A stretch of DNA of 64,000 nucleotides. Source: Stramonita haemastoma (lineage: Eukaryota; Mollusca; Gastropoda; Neogastropoda; Muricidae). Below the pieces are notes generated by a model, which saw only the letters and a list, made by a program, of their open reading frames with translations, did no database searches and was not told where the DNA came from. The stretch is taken from positions 47,033,233 through 47,097,232 of the forward strand of contig CM060335.1 of assembly GCA_030674155.1 (NCBI GenBank), given 5' to 3'. Every line of letters begins with the position of its first letter. Positions within the stretch are counted from its first letter, which is position 1. Position numbers and translations under genes: made by a program. Below, piece after piece: positions 25,325 through 37,144 of the stretch.

Positions 25325-25735
25325 CAGGCTTACAGAATCCACTTAAGGTCTTAGAAACTTCTTGTGATGTTCTGAAATTAAGCATAAATATAGATAAAAC
25401 TAAGATTATGGCATATAGGAAAGGGGGATTCTTAGGAAAACATGAAAAATGGTTCTTAAATAATAAAAAGCTAGAGGTAGTTAACAATTATTGTTATCTG
25501 GATTTCAACTTTACATCTATGGCAAGCACAAAGAGAGGTACATTACATTTGGCTACTAAAGGGACAAAAACAGTTTTACAACTCAACAAAGCTTTTCGTT
25601 ATGCAAAGAAATGACAGCAAACACGTTCTTTAATTTTTTGTTATATAAAAATACAACCAATACTGCTGTACTCGGCTGAAATTTGGGGGTTGGATAGATT
25701 AGATCAGTTATGTAAGCCTGCTACACCGTCTGACT
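25325..25735 (+). mobile_element. LINE reverse-transcriptase fragment (C-terminal part)
   Basis: Reads DVLKLSINIDKTKIMAYRKG, then VVNNYCYLDFNF (normally YLG) and ATKGTKTVLQLNKAF, typical of the region after the RT catalytic core. After a stop, PILLYSAEIWGL follows in another frame. Clade is not resolved. Confidence 0.68.
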
Positions 25736-25859
25736 TAAAAACAATGTAGTTAGCAAATAAAATGAATATTTCAAATGTACATGGGTAAAGATAAATGCCA
25801 TGTTTACCGATTTTAACGACACCCAGTGCCAACTCAGTGATAAATAATGAGAATATATA

Positions 25860-26085
25860 TTCATTAATTTGTATTGCGGATAATTAAGGAGCACCCATGT
25901 GGTTTTTTGCATCCAATCCCCGTGTGTATGCAGTTTTGTAAACTTTGCTATCTGTTCCCACCGGCACAAAATAGCCTACTCTGTTGAAAAGCAAAACAGG
26001 TTTCAAAGTGTTCCCAAGATGTTCTGCGTGCGTTCGCACACGGCGTCTTGGTTTATAGTCTCATCCAAAGGACTTAAAACTGTGC
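25860..26085 (-). mobile_element. SINE-like repeat
   Basis: The minus strand carries GGATGAGACTATAAACC, GTGTGCGAACGCACGCAGAA and TGCATACACACGGGGATTGG, the common core. It sits between two LINE fragments. Confidence 0.68.
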
Positions 26086-26149
26086 TAGGTGTTTCACCTT
26101 GTTTTAAGCCCTTAAGACAGGACACGGCTTCTGATATTTTGCTCCCTTA

Positions 26150-26870
26150 ACAAATTCAGACTTATAAAGTTGCATACCTGCTGTGTAATGTTTTCAATAT
26201 GTTTCAATTTACACCATTTTATTTGCATGGTCAGCCATAGTTTGGTTAGAGAAATAAAGTCGAAAGCCTTTTGGAAGTCAATGAAAGTATATTAAGATTT
26301 TGTTTCTCATGAGCTACCTTTGAATAATAGCAAATAATGTTAAAAAACAAAGAAAAAGATCACTTGTGGAGTCATCTTTTTGAAAACCTGCTTGTATTTT
26401 GCCAGGATGTTTTTTGTATTTTTTATTATTTTTATTTTTTACAAAAGCTGATGAAAACTTATTAATTATATAGCTAAGAAGTTTGCTACAGATGTTCAAA
26501 ATAGATGCCTCGATGATTGTCTGTATAGTAAATGGTTCCGTTCTTTTGTATGGGGTGGATAATACTTCTGTCCAAGAGTCTGGATAGAGTCCAGAGGGAA
26601 AAATTCTAGTTTAAAAGATGGACCAGGAAAAACATTATTTTTCTGTTTTATCATCGAATTGAAGATATCAGGAATAGCCACACTGAGGCCAGCCTCTTTT
26701 ATGTTCAAGATGTTTAATGGCCTTAATAATTTTCTTCCTCTGTGATACCTTAATTTATTTTTAGAACATTCTGCGGAATGTCCACAGTCAGATAAATTAG
26801 CTGGCACTACTGTCAGTGACCTCCTCTGTCCATCTCCCTCACCACTAAAAATTACTATGTCCAATTCATT
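26150..26870 (-). mobile_element. LINE reverse-transcriptase fragment (N-terminal part)
   Basis: On the minus strand a long frame ends near SWTEVLS-like text, then ILNICSKLLSYIINK, KIQAGFQKDDSTSDL and IDFQKAFDFISLTKLW mark RT fingers and palm. Frames are broken. The likely 3' part (25325-25735) is on the opposite strand, so rearrangement or two insertions occurred. Confidence 0.68.
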
Positions 26871-26904
26871 GTTGCCAGAAAGAGATCATGCCACAATTAA
26901 AGAA

Positions 26905-27010
26905 GGTTGCAGGACGGTTTAGACGTTCATCCCACCTTACAAGTAAACTGTGATGTTCTGAGATCGATTCCCAATCCTTGACCTTTCTCCACAATTTGAT
27001 GGGGAAATTT
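26905..27010 (+). repeat. tRNA-like SINE head
   Basis: Contains GCAGGACGGTTTAGACGTTC and a box-B-like GAGATCGATTCCC. Then T-rich low-complexity sequence to about 27190. Confidence 0.45.
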
Positions 27011-27384
27011 TCATTTTTTAATTTTTTTTCGTTTATTTTTATATGTTTTTATTTATCTTTATCTTTCTTGTTTATTTTTTTTTATTTATCAATGTCTATT
27101 TCTTTTTTAATTTTTTTTTCTTTTTATTTATCTATTATTGATTTGTTTATTGATTGATTGATTGATTGATTTTATCTATTTTTATTATTTATTTGTATTC
27201 TTTTATATCGAGGATAATGGGATAAACACGGTGAATCTTGATGGAATAAGCACTCTTGAAAATCGAACTGGAAGTTAAGTCTTTGAGAGGAGACTCTAAA
27301 CCAGCGGGACTCGCATGCTTACGGACTTGCTTGTGCATGTGAAAAGAACACGTACGCGACAGTTGAAAATTGGAAAAAGCAGGA

Positions 27385-27545
27385 AGGTATGTCCTGACTG
27401 TCCATGCAAAATTGGCAGGTTCAATTCCCAACCGCATCCCCGAAGTCAGAATGTAGCCATCTTAATGGTGGGGTAAAATGGTCGCAGATTAAGAAAATTT
27501 ACCATTGGTGACCTGGGAACTCTAACCAAGGAACGCGAAAAAAAA
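27385..27545 (+). repeat. Dispersed SINE-like repeat family S, copy
   Basis: Box-B-like CAGGTTCAATTCCC, then CCCCGAAGTCAGAATGTAGC and CTAACCAAGGAAC. Confidence 0.65.
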
Positions 27546-27678
27546 AACTTTTAGTAATAACTAAGATTCCAAAGAAGAAGAAAGCATGAATGCTAGTTCA
27601 GCTTCAACTCTTTTTAAAGCTGTAAATTTATGGTTACGTTAAAGGTGTTGATGTCTTTTTGTCTCCCTCCCCAACCAG

Positions 27679-27756
27679 AATTGACACTCGGACAGAACTG
27701 TAGCAGCTCCGACGACCAATGCAGAACGGGCACCATCTGTACTAAGGGGAAATGCA
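27679..27756 (+). CDS. Exon 6: four-Cys module
   Basis: This 78-base exon runs from CCAACCAG, after a pyrimidine tract, to A|GTAAGT. Spacing is C-x6-C-x5-C-x4-C and Leu-Gly-Gln-Asn precedes the first Cys. It is among the cleanest exons of the set. Its TGQ/LGQ and acidic SDD-type region resembles the decayed sequence at 56184-56248. Confidence 0.86.
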
Positions 27757-28094
27757 GTAAGTTTGGAAATCACTTCGTACTGTGGAGTGGGCAGCGGTGA
27801 TAGGTAGACTGCAAGTAAGCCAAGCGAGTGCCTAAGAGTAAGTAGATGCTACGGTGACATAGTTTGACTACAATGATGAGACAGGGATCACTCCTACCTT
27901 ACAGACATTCGTCTGCTCAGACCATTCATCCCCTGTCTTCAGTAACCTGACTACTACCTGTCTGGAAAGTACAAGGTGGCCAGTCCAATTCTTGCCTGAA
28001 TTCAGACTTTGCCATTGTGCACTAGATTTCTGAGTGGTGGCCTGGGTGCATGTCTTTCAAAATGAGATGACAAACCAACGTCCTGTTTCTCGGC

Positions 28095-28255
28095 TGGGAT
28101 TATCCTCTTATCCGACAGGCCAGCAGTCAAACTACCACTCTCCCAGAAGTTGGAATACGGCTATCTTATTGGTGGGTAAAAATAGTCGCGCACATACCAT
28201 CTCACCATTGGTGAACCTCGGAGGTCTAGCTAAGGAACAAAAAATATACCCAACA
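28095..28255 (+). repeat. Dispersed SINE-like repeat family S, copy
   Basis: CCCAGAAGTTGGAATACGGC, TTATTGGTGGGTAAAAATAG and CTAGCTAAGGAAC. Confidence 0.65.
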
Positions 28256-28464
28256 ACAACAACAAAACTACCACTCATTGTTTGCAGTCGTAAAAAAGAA
28301 TGATTTCTGAAGAAAAGGTTTGACTCCACAAAGGTAGAGTCAACACTGAGCAGATCATTAACCTGTATACCGTCTGGGGAAAAAAAAAAACATTGCTAAT
28401 AACAGGTAGAGGTATTCCACCTTCATAGACTCCAAAAGGCAGGATGGCTTAGATGGAGTCTGGA

Positions 28465-28531
28465 ATCAGCCACTTTGAGACACAATGGTGAGCAAAAACG
28501 GTCGTATGAAAACACACACACACACACACAC

Positions 28532-28598
<67 letters not shown>

Positions 28599-28650
28599 CA
28601 CACACACCACAAATCAACTCACCCTTGGTAAACCTCATTGCTCACCATTA
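28465..28650 (+). repeat. Family S repeat split by a (CA)n tract
   Basis: AATCAGCCACTTTGAGACA, then CAATGGTGAGCAAAAACGGT, a CA run at 28505-28610, and TCACCCTTGGTAAACC. The tract replaces or expands the middle of the repeat. Confidence 0.6.
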
Positions 28651-28662
28651 GGGTAGTCGTTG

Positions 28663-28930
28663 TAGGGTACAGGATAGTCAGTGGTCATAGCACTTGTTTT
28701 CCCCAGGCCAATGTTATGCAGCATTGAGCGTGGTTACCAAGTGGATGGGTGACCATTTGGCGCCTTGGCTTCAGTACAGTCCCCAGATCACCCAACTGTA
28801 AATGGGTACCTGTCCTCTATAGGGTCCGGCAAAGTTTAGCACCCTCAATATGCTGGCTGCTGGTGAAGCTGACGGCTCTGATGCCTCGCTCCCCTGCAAC
28901 AACACAGGTTATGGGAACTCCTTTACCTTT
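28663..28930 (+). mobile_element. SINE with tRNA-like head and 5S-like segment, copy 2
   Basis: The best 5S-like copy. GTTATGCAGCATTGAGCGTG followed by GTTACCAAGTGGATGGGTGA (28712-28752) aligns with the 5S rRNA internal promoter from box A to box C (GGTTAGTACTTGGATGGGTG in metazoan 5S, from memory). Confidence 0.65.
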
Positions 28931-28997
28931 AAGGTAGAGGCATTCTGATTTAGGGGATCTTTGGGCCTGATCTAGGCCAATGGGCACGTTTTGTCGA

Positions 28998-29945
28998 CAT
29001 CCGTCAGTCAGTTTGTCAACACCATTCAGTCAGTTTGTCAAGATCATTCAGTTAGTTTGTCAAGATCATTCAGTCAGTTTGTCAACATCATTCAGTCAGT
29101 TTGTCAACATCAGTCAGTTTGTCAACATCATTCAGTCAGTTTGTCAACAGCATTCAGTCAGTTTGTCAACATCAGTCAGTTTGTCAACATCATTCAGTCA
29201 GTTTGTCAACATCATTCAGTTAGTTTGTCAACATCATTCAGTCAGTTTGTCAACATCATTCAGTCGGTTTGTCAACATTATTTAGTCAGTTTGTCATTCA
29301 GTCAGTTTGTGAACACAATTCAGTCAGTTTGTCAACATCATTCAGTCAGTTTGTCAAAATTATTCAGTCAGTTTGTCAACATCATTTAGTCAGTTTGTCA
29401 TTCTGTCAGTTTGTCAAAACTATTCAGTCAGTTTGTCAACATCATTCAGCCAGTTTGTCATTCAGTCAGTTTGTCAAAACTATTCAGTCAGTTTTTCAAC
29501 ATCAGTTTGTCAGCACCATTCAGTCAGTTTGTCAACACCATTCAGTCAGTTTGTCAACATCATGCAGTCAGTTTGTCAATATCATTCATTCACTTTGTCA
29601 CCATCATTCAGTCACTTTGTCACCATCATTCAGTCACTTTGTCAACATCATTCAGTCACTTTGTCAACATCATTCAGTCACTTTGTCAACATCATTCAGT
29701 CACTTTGTCAGCATCATTCACTCGGTTTGTCAACATTAGTCATTCAGTTTGTCAATATCATTCATTCAGTTTGTCAACATCATTCAGTCAGTTTGTCAAC
29801 ATCATTCATTCAGTTTGTCAACATCATTCAGTCAGTTTGTCAACATCATTCAGTCAGTTTGTCAACATCATTCAGTCAGTTTGTCAACATCACTCAGTCA
29901 CTTTGTCAACATCATTCAGTCAGTTTGCCAACACCATTCATTCAT
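28998..29945 (+). repeat. 22-base minisatellite
   Basis: About forty units of CATTCAGTCAGTTTGTCAAC plus two bases, with sub-blocks where CAGTTTG becomes CACTTTG. It ends in the LINE 3' tail that follows. Confidence 0.95.
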
Positions 29946-30085
29946 TGAGTGTGTGTGTGTACATTCGAATTTGTTAAAACTGTAAATTGTTGTTAATTGT
30001 GTGTTGTGTTGGTCGAATGCAAGCGCTTTGATTTGTTTTTACAAGATATAGCGCTATACAAATTCCATGTATTATTATTATTATT
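29946..30085 (+). mobile_element. Solo 3' tail of the CR1/L2-like LINE
   Basis: ACATTCGAATTTGTTAAAAC, GCGCTTTGATTTGTTTTTAC, TAGCGCTATACAAATTCCAT and an ATT tail. It is an extreme 5' truncation, joined to the 22-base array. Confidence 0.8.
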
Positions 30086-30590
30086 ACCATTCACTTGGTT
30101 TGTCATCATTATTCAGTCACTTTAAACCGGCAGCAGTGTGTTAACATGGTTTAACCATGTTGTCATGATTATTTAGTCTCTTTACTTCAAAGCAAGGTAC
30201 CGTGAAGTTGTCACCAATGCTGCTGGAGAATGGTCAATGAAGCAAACGGTGTCTGTGCAGTCCCAGATGCTTTCTGTCAGCCACACAGTTCATCCTGCAC
30301 ATTTCTGGGAAGCACTACGGCCAAAGACCAGACGTCATTCACATCAGAGTTTAGTGTGTTTGTGTAACAAATCATACCCAGCATGCACCCGAGAGCTCGC
30401 TCGGGTACCGGGCTAAGCCATTGGTGAAATTCTGCTTGAAGAGAAAGGTGCCATGCGTTTCAATCGTGCTGCATGCTCAAATTAAAAAAGGAATCAACCC
30501 CCCAAAATTGAATAGATCAGATTATTTGGAATTCGTTTGGTTTTGTTTATTCGTGTGTAGTATCGGAACAGAGAGGCCAACAAAAAGTGG
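30086..30590. other. No supported gene
   Basis: One stretch (about 30239-30365) reads three Cys in the right phase but has no donor and ends in a stop. It is listed under rejected. Confidence 0.45.
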
Positions 30591-30650
30591 AAAGACAGAC
30601 AGACCGACAGACAGACCAACAGACAGACAGACAGACAGACAGATGGACAG
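30591..30650. repeat. (GACA)n tract
   Basis: Imperfect GACA run upstream of exon 7. Confidence 0.9.
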
Positions 30651-30688
30651 ATCTAAAAGAAGATCACAGAAAACGTTTGTCTTTGCAG

Positions 30689-30772
30689 AGATTCCCATTG
30701 GCGAAAACTGCAGAACCACAAATAATTACTGTACTACCGGGTTATGCAGTGGTGATGATAATAACACATGCC
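30689..30772 (+). CDS. Exon 7: four-Cys module
   Basis: This 84-base exon lies between TCTTTGCAG and C|GTGAGT. It encodes Ile-Gly-Glu-Asn-Cys, then C-x6-C-x4-C-x7-C. The shorter middle and longer last spacing are variants on the common pattern. A GACA microsatellite ends about 45 bases before the acceptor. Confidence 0.84.
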
Positions 30773-30909
30773 GTGAGTATGAGGTCTAGTATCATCTTCA
30801 TCCTCCTCCCCCTCCTCCTGCTCCTCCTCCTCTTCCTCTTCCTCTTCATCCCCCTCCTCCTCCTCCTCCTCATCATCATCATTATCCCCCTCCTCCTCAT
30901 CATCATGTG

Positions 30910-31630
30910 TATAGTTTCAGTGTCTGGAGTCAGTGGGTGGTGTCAGTGTGTAGTGTCAGTGGGTGGTGTCAGTATGTAGTGTCAGCATGGTGTATCAGTG
31001 TGTTGCATCAGTGTGTATGGTATCAGTGTGTTGCATCAGTGTGTGTGGTGTCAGTGTGTAGCGTCAGTGTGTTGTACCAGTGTGTGGTGTCAGTATGTGG
31101 TGTCAGTGTGTGTGGTGTCAGTGTGTGTGGTGTCAGTGTGTGTGGTGTCAGTGTGTGTGGTGTCAGTGTGTGTGGTGTCAGTGTATGTGGTGTCAGTATG
31201 TTGTGTCAGTGTGTTGCATATGTGGGTGGTGTCAGTGGGTGGTGTCAGTGGATGGTGTCAGTGGGTGGTGTCAGTGGGTGGTGTCAGTGTGTGCGTGGTG
31301 TCAGTGTGTGTGGGTGGTGTCAGTATGTGGTGTCAGTGGGTGGTGTCAGTGGGTGGTGTCAGAGGGTGGCGTCAGTGTGTTGCATCAGTGTGTGGTGTCA
31401 GTATGTGGTGTCAGTGGGTGGTGTCAGTGGGTGGTGTCAGTGTGTGGTGTCAGTGGGTGGTGTCAGTGGGTGGTGTCAGTGGGTGGTGTCAGAGGGTGGT
31501 GTCAGTGGGTGGTGTCAGTGGGTGGTGTCAGTGGGTGGTGTCCGTGGGTGGTGTCAGTGGGTGGTGTCCGTGGGTGGTGTCAGTGGGTGGTGTCAGTGGG
31601 TGGTGTCAGTGGGTGGTGCCAGTGTGTTAT
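30910..31630 (+). repeat. 12-14 base minisatellite (GTGTCAGTGGGTG type)
   Basis: Over fifty short units of GTGTCAGTGGGTG or TGTCAGTGTGTGTG fill most of the intron between exons 7 and 8. Confidence 0.95.
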
Positions 31631-31671
31631 CGCCCTATACACTCTCCTTGTTTGCCGCTTCTCCTCCTCAG

Positions 31672-31767
31672 GGCTGGAGCTTGGAGACTCGTGTACAGGA
31701 TCTTTTCCTTTACTTCGTGGCGACCCCTGCCGTTCTGGAACTGCCTGCACGTTCCTCCAAAAGTGTC
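31672..31767 (+). CDS. Exon 8: four-Cys module with a long first loop
   Basis: This 96-base exon follows CTCCTCCTCAG and ends C|GTAAGT. Leu-Gly-Asp-Ser-Cys is followed by spacing C-x11-C-x5-C-x5-C, the longest first loop in the set. The intron before it, only about 900 bases, is nearly filled by a TGTCAGTGGGTGG-type minisatellite. A GGGGA repeat starts just after the donor. Confidence 0.85.
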
Positions 31768-31794
31768 GTAAGTAGTCTCTGTACTTTTCGAAGT

Positions 31795-31970
31795 GGAGGG
31801 GAGTGCATTGGAGGGGAGGGGAGGGAAGGGAATGGGAGTAGAGTGAAGGGAAGGGGAGAGGAGGGGAGGGGAGGGGAGAGGAGGGGAGGGGAGGGGAGGG
31901 GAGGGGAGGGGAGTGGGATGGAGGCGAGTGGAGTGGAGTGGAGTGGAGTGGAGTGGAGTGGAAAGTAGGG
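31795..31970. repeat. (GGGGA)n and (GAGTG)n tract
   Basis: G-rich pentamers beginning about 30 bases after the exon 8 donor; could form quadruplexes. Confidence 0.92.
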
Positions 31971-31984
31971 TACGATTGTTTAGT

Positions 31985-32750
31985 GTAATGTAGTGTAATG
32001 CAGAGTTGTAAATTGCAGTGTAATGCAATACATTGCATTATTATATTGTACTGTAGTCAATCGTATTGCAGTGTATTGTAATGTGTATTGTATTGTATTG
32101 TATCGTATCGCACTGTATTGTATTGTATTGTATTGCATTGCATTGCATTGCATTGCATTGTATGGTAGTATAGTATGGTTTAGTGTTTTTACTGTAGTGT
32201 AGTGTAGTGTAGTGTAGTGTAGTGTAGTGTAGTGTAGTGTAGTGTAGTGTAGTGTAGTGTAGTGTAGTGTAGTGTAGTGTAGTGTGTGTGGTGTGGTGTA
32301 GTGTAGTGTAGTGTAGTGTGGTGTGTTGTAGTGCAGTGTATTGTGTTGTAGTGTAGTGTAGTGTAGTGTAGTGTAGTGTAGTGTAGTGTAGTGTAGTGTA
32401 GTGTGGTGTGGTGTGGTGTAGTGTAGTGTAGTGCAGTGTAGTGTGTTGTAGTGCAGTGTGGTGTAGTGTAGTGTAGTGCAGTGTAGTGTGTTGTAGTGCA
32501 GTGCGGTGTAGTGTAGTGTAATACAGTGTAGTGTGTTGTAGTGCAGTGTAGTGTAGTGCAGTGTAGTGTAGTGCGGTGCGGTGCGGTGCGGTGCGGTGCA
32601 GTGCAGTGCAGTGCAGTGCAGTGCAGTGCAGTGTAGTGTAATGTAGTGTAGTGCAGTGTAGTGCAGTGTAGTGCAGTGTAGTGCAGTGCAGTGCAGTGTA
32701 GTGTAGTGTAGTGTAGTGTAGTGTAGTGTAGAACAGTGCAGTGCAGTATA
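31985..32750. repeat. (TATTG)n then (GTGTA/GTGCA)n pentamer satellite
   Basis: A TATTG-type run (32050-32165) is followed by more than a hundred GTGTA units in which GTGCA and GTGTG variants cluster toward the right end. Confidence 0.95.
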
Positions 32751-32999
32751 TCTTTGCCTCACTTCATAACCAGTCCCGTTGCTCTGGCACTCTCTGCACA
32801 AACAGCCTAGTGTGATTCTCCTGAGTACTATCAGTGTTTAAAATTGAAAATAAGTATGTGCGCGCGCCCACGCCTATCATCCACACACTCCCATATATAC
32901 ATGATTCCCTGTGCTTGTACACATATGCAGAAACACATGAACACATACACACACGCAGACGTGCACCCATACGCGCGCGCGCACATAGACATAAACACA

Positions 33000-33043
33000 G
33001 AAAGACGTCAGACAGACAAAGATAGACAGACAGATGGACAGAC

Positions 33044-33106
<63 letters not shown>

Positions 33107-33116
33107 CACGTACACA

Positions 33117-33180
<64 letters not shown>

Positions 33181-33273
33181 TGCACGCGCACCTGTTTGCG
33201 CAGATGCACGCACATACTTTATTCAATCGTGTTTCTCCCAGTCTCTTTCGAAATCCACATGTGTGTGTGTGTG

Positions 33274-33345
<72 letters not shown>

Positions 33346-33396
33346 TGTGTGTGTGTGGTGGTGTCATATATAAATATATACATTTTTTCAATGTTC

Positions 33397-33468
<72 letters not shown>

Positions 33469-33475
33469 CGTGCGT
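33000..33475. repeat. (ACAG)n, (CA)n and two (GT)n tracts
   Basis: ACAG run (33003-33104), CA run (33118-33179), GT runs (33260-33345 and 33400-33455). The CA and GT runs are inverted relative to each other. Confidence 0.95.
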
Positions 33476-33784
33476 GCGCGCGAGCCATATTTGAGTGTGT
33501 TGATGCGTGGGCATACTGGTGCGCACACGAGTGTTTGTAAATTTACTTGGGTGAGTTTAGAACTCTCTGAGGTATTGCTGACTTGTGGGTGCTCTTTATA
33601 CTGTGATGGGTGCGTGCTGATGATCAGAATATGTGTTGTGCTATATTGATATTATTTGTACATGTTTATTTTTTATATGATATATGGCTTGTTTACCCAC
33701 GGAACTTCTGTTTTAGAGATAATAAAGTATTGTGAATTTCAATGTGAATTGAATTGAATAAATGTATATATAAAATATATGGAA

Positions 33785-33960
33785 AGAATGTGGCAGGATA
33801 GTTAAGATGTTTGCCTGCCAACAAGTGAACCGTGAGGTTCTGGGTTCGTACTCAGCCTTGCACTTTCTTCTCAGTTTGACGAAAAAATCGAACTGAATGT
33901 CAAAATTATTCGGGTGAGACAATAAACCGAGGCCCTGTGTGCGAACGCACGCAGAACATC
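33785..33960 (+). mobile_element. Long SINE-like repeat, left part
   Basis: Head with GGTTCTGGGTTCG, CAGTTTGACGAAAAAATCGA and GCGAACGCACGCAGAACATC. It is continued at 35118 after the RTE-like insertion. Together they match the repeat at 460-945. Confidence 0.75.
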
Positions 33961-34680
33961 TTCTTCTTCTACTTCTTCTATCCCAAAGTCTTTTTAGACC
34001 GTAGGGGCGCCACGGAAGACCTCGCAACCAGTTCTCTCCATTTCCCTCTGTCCTCGACCTTTCTCAGGGTGTCACTCAGCCTGAGGCCCGTCCACTCTCG
34101 GATGTTGTCCTCCCATCTCTTTCTCTGCCTGCCTCTCCTTCTCCCGCCTTGCACAGTTCCCTGCAGAATCGTCTTGGCAAGCTCTGTTGATCTTGCGACG
34201 TGCCCATACCACTTCAGTTTGAGTTTTTTGTTACTGTGGTCAGATCTTCAAAGGGCCCGATGGCTTGACCGATTCTGATTCTCACTTCCTCGTTAGTAAT
34301 GTGGTCTTTGTAGGAGATGCCAAGGAGTCCGCGAAAGCACCTCGTCGCTGTGGCCTGTGTTCTCCTCTCCAGATCTGCTGTGAGGGTCAATGACTCACAA
34401 GCATACAGGAATATTGAGATGACCAGAGTGCGCATCAGCCTGATCTTTGAGCTGAGTGAGATGTTCTTGTTCTTCCAAATGATCTTCAATTTTGTCAGTG
34501 CTGTAACTGTCTGTGCAATCCTTGCGAGTATTTCAGGCTTGGATCCCTTGTCTGTTACAATTGCTCCCAGATACTTGAAGCTTTGTACCGTTTCCAAATT
34601 CTGACCACCGACCCTGATGTTGGAGTTGATGCCGTTGATGTTCTTGGTCATCAGCGTGGTCTTCTGCGAGATGTACCTTC
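33961..34680 (-). mobile_element. RTE-like LINE, 3' segment of an insertion with inverted 5' part
   Basis: On the minus strand: KTTLMTKNINGINSN, QSFKYLGAIV, LMRTLVISIFLYACES, SYKDHITNEEV, then the KWYGHVARS and RQRKRWEDNI region in another frame. It ends in a GAA-rich tail at 33961-33978. This is the C-terminal half of an RTE-type RT protein, with frameshifts. Confidence 0.8.
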
Positions 34681-35117
34681 AGCATCAGCAAGACCTTTCC
34701 CATGTTATTTGTGGATTTCAAAAAGGCCTCTGACAGAGTATGGCATGCAGCTCTGTGGGCTACCATGAGGCTGTACAACATCAATGCCAACATGATCAGA
34801 GTCATTGAGGAGCTCTACAACAAGGCCGGCCCCTAGCGCAGTCTATTTCAATGGTGGCATAGGGGATTCGTTCAGGACGACGGTCGGCGTCAGACAAGGC
34901 TGCTTGCTCTTACCTACTCTCTTTAACATCTTCCTTGAGAGAATCATGACTGATGCGCTGGAAGATCATGAAAGAACAGTCGGCATTGGATAATTGAACA
35001 ATTACCAACTTGCGTTTTGCTGATGACATCGATGGACTGGCAGGGAAAGAAGAAGAGTTAGTTAGGTTAGTGGAACGCCTCGACAACACTTCAACAACCT
35101 ATGGCATGGAGATCAGT

Positions 35118-35125
<8 letters not shown>
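34681..35125 (+). mobile_element. RTE-like LINE, inverted 5' segment of the same insertion
   Basis: On the plus strand: LFVDFKKASDRVWHAAL, a frameshift, TTVGVRQGCLLLPTLFN, another shift, LRFADDIDGLAGKE near 35013-35050 and TTYGMEISAQ. This is RT palm, and it ends exactly where the minus-strand segment begins in the protein. Confidence 0.8.
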
Positions 35126-35775
<650 letters not shown>

Positions 35776-36027
35776 GTGCGGATGTTGTTTAATGTGTGCA
35801 GTGTATCTTGATGTGCACATGTGTGGTTGTAGATGTAGAGTTTGGCCAAGCCTAGCAGCGTTTAGTTACTACTACTATTTTTTCCCGAGTGAAAATTTGG
35901 CCTTTTTCTGAATGACAGAGTAAAGTCACGGTTGTTTTTACAGGTGATTGGATATTGCCACTCACCAGTTTGAATGACCTGCAACTACAGTTGTGATACG
36001 CTGCTGTTTTTTTTAGACAAACACAAC

Positions 36028-36330
36028 GGGGATGGAAAAGTCTAGTGGTCAGAACAATGCGTTCGCATTTTGACGACCCGGGTTCCATTCCCATTCGAGG
36101 GGATTTTTCCCCTGGAATTAATATCAGTGCAGATTCCACTCTCCCCAAAAGTTCTTCGGATGAGACTATAAATCGAGGTCCTGTGTGCCAACGCACGCAG
36201 AAAACCTTGTGCACATGTTAAATCCTGTTCCGCTTTTGTTAAGAGTAGGCCTTTGTGTTTCAGTGGAAACAGATGACAAGATTTTAAAAACTCCATACAC
36301 ATGGGGACTGGATGTAGATAGTACACTTGA
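36028..36330 (+). mobile_element. tRNA-derived SINE-like repeat
   Basis: Head with CTAGTGGTCAGAACAATGCG and box-B-like GGGTTCCATTCCC. Common core with GGATGAGACTATAAATCGAG and CATACACATGGGGACTGGAT. Confidence 0.75.
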
Positions 36331-36438
36331 ATGGTTGGATGGATGGATGGATGGATGGATGTAATTATGTATGTATGTAATTATGTATGTATGTATGGAT
36401 GAATGGACGGATGGATGTACGTACACGTCAGCGCAAAA

Positions 36439-36590
<152 letters not shown>

Positions 36591-36692
36591 AATTATTATT
36601 ATTTGTGTGTGTATGTGTGTGTGCGTGTACATTTTTTGCGCTGGCGTGCACGTGCATGAATGCACATGCTGTGCTTGTGGTGATGTGCGCAG

Positions 36693-36782
36693 AAGCAAAA
36701 CTGTTAGAGCCCTGTGAAAGAACCACAGACTGTCAGCCTGGTGATGTGTGTGGCACCAGACCAAACTCTGAGAAAAAATGTA
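36693..36782 (+). CDS. Exon 9: four-Cys module
   Basis: This 90-base exon runs from GATGTGCGCAG to A|GTGAGT. Spacing is C-x5-C-x5-C-x9-C. The usual Gly two residues before the first Cys is replaced by Leu-Glu-Pro. Shortly after the donor a fragment of the exon (ACAGACTGTCAG) recurs at 36792, then a long GT tract begins. The acceptor's pyrimidine tract is weak, made of mixed TG. Confidence 0.8.
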
Positions 36783-36810
36783 GTGAGTTTCACAGACTGT
36801 CAGTGTGGTG

Positions 36811-37065
<255 letters not shown>

Positions 37066-37093
37066 TGTGTTTTATGTATTTATGTGTTGCCAG

Positions 37094-37144
37094 GTTCGAA
37101 GAACAGCAATGAGGGTAGTGAAGATTTGGGGAAAGGGGAAGATG
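37094..37144 (+). CDS. Candidate exon 10: short exon without Cys
   Basis: GTTGCCAG precedes and G|GTAAGA follows a 51-base stretch that reads 17 codons in the same phase 1-1. The residues are rich in Ser, Asn, Glu, Gly and Lys, like a linker. There is no Cys, so only phase and splice signals support it. Skipping it leaves the frame of exons 9 and 11 intact, so it could be a cassette exon or chance. Confidence 0.35.

Noticed and set aside
28711..28760. A functional 5S rRNA gene
   Set aside because: Only the internal-promoter part matches and it sits inside a dispersed SINE-like repeat.
28998..29945. CRISPR-like regular array
   Set aside because: Units are contiguous with no unique spacers, and the window is eukaryotic; it is a minisatellite.
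30239..30367. Reading frame with three Cys in the gene's phase (VCAVPDAFC ... SSSCTFLG)
   Set aside because: The AG before it lacks a pyrimidine tract, no donor follows and the frame ends in a stop. It could be a decayed exon, but the evidence is too thin.
30907..31968. 353-codon frame with Val-Ser-Gly-Trp-Cys-Gln repeats that runs over exon 8
   Set aside because: Minisatellite translation that runs on through exon 8 in a different frame from the Cys module and into the GGGGA tract.
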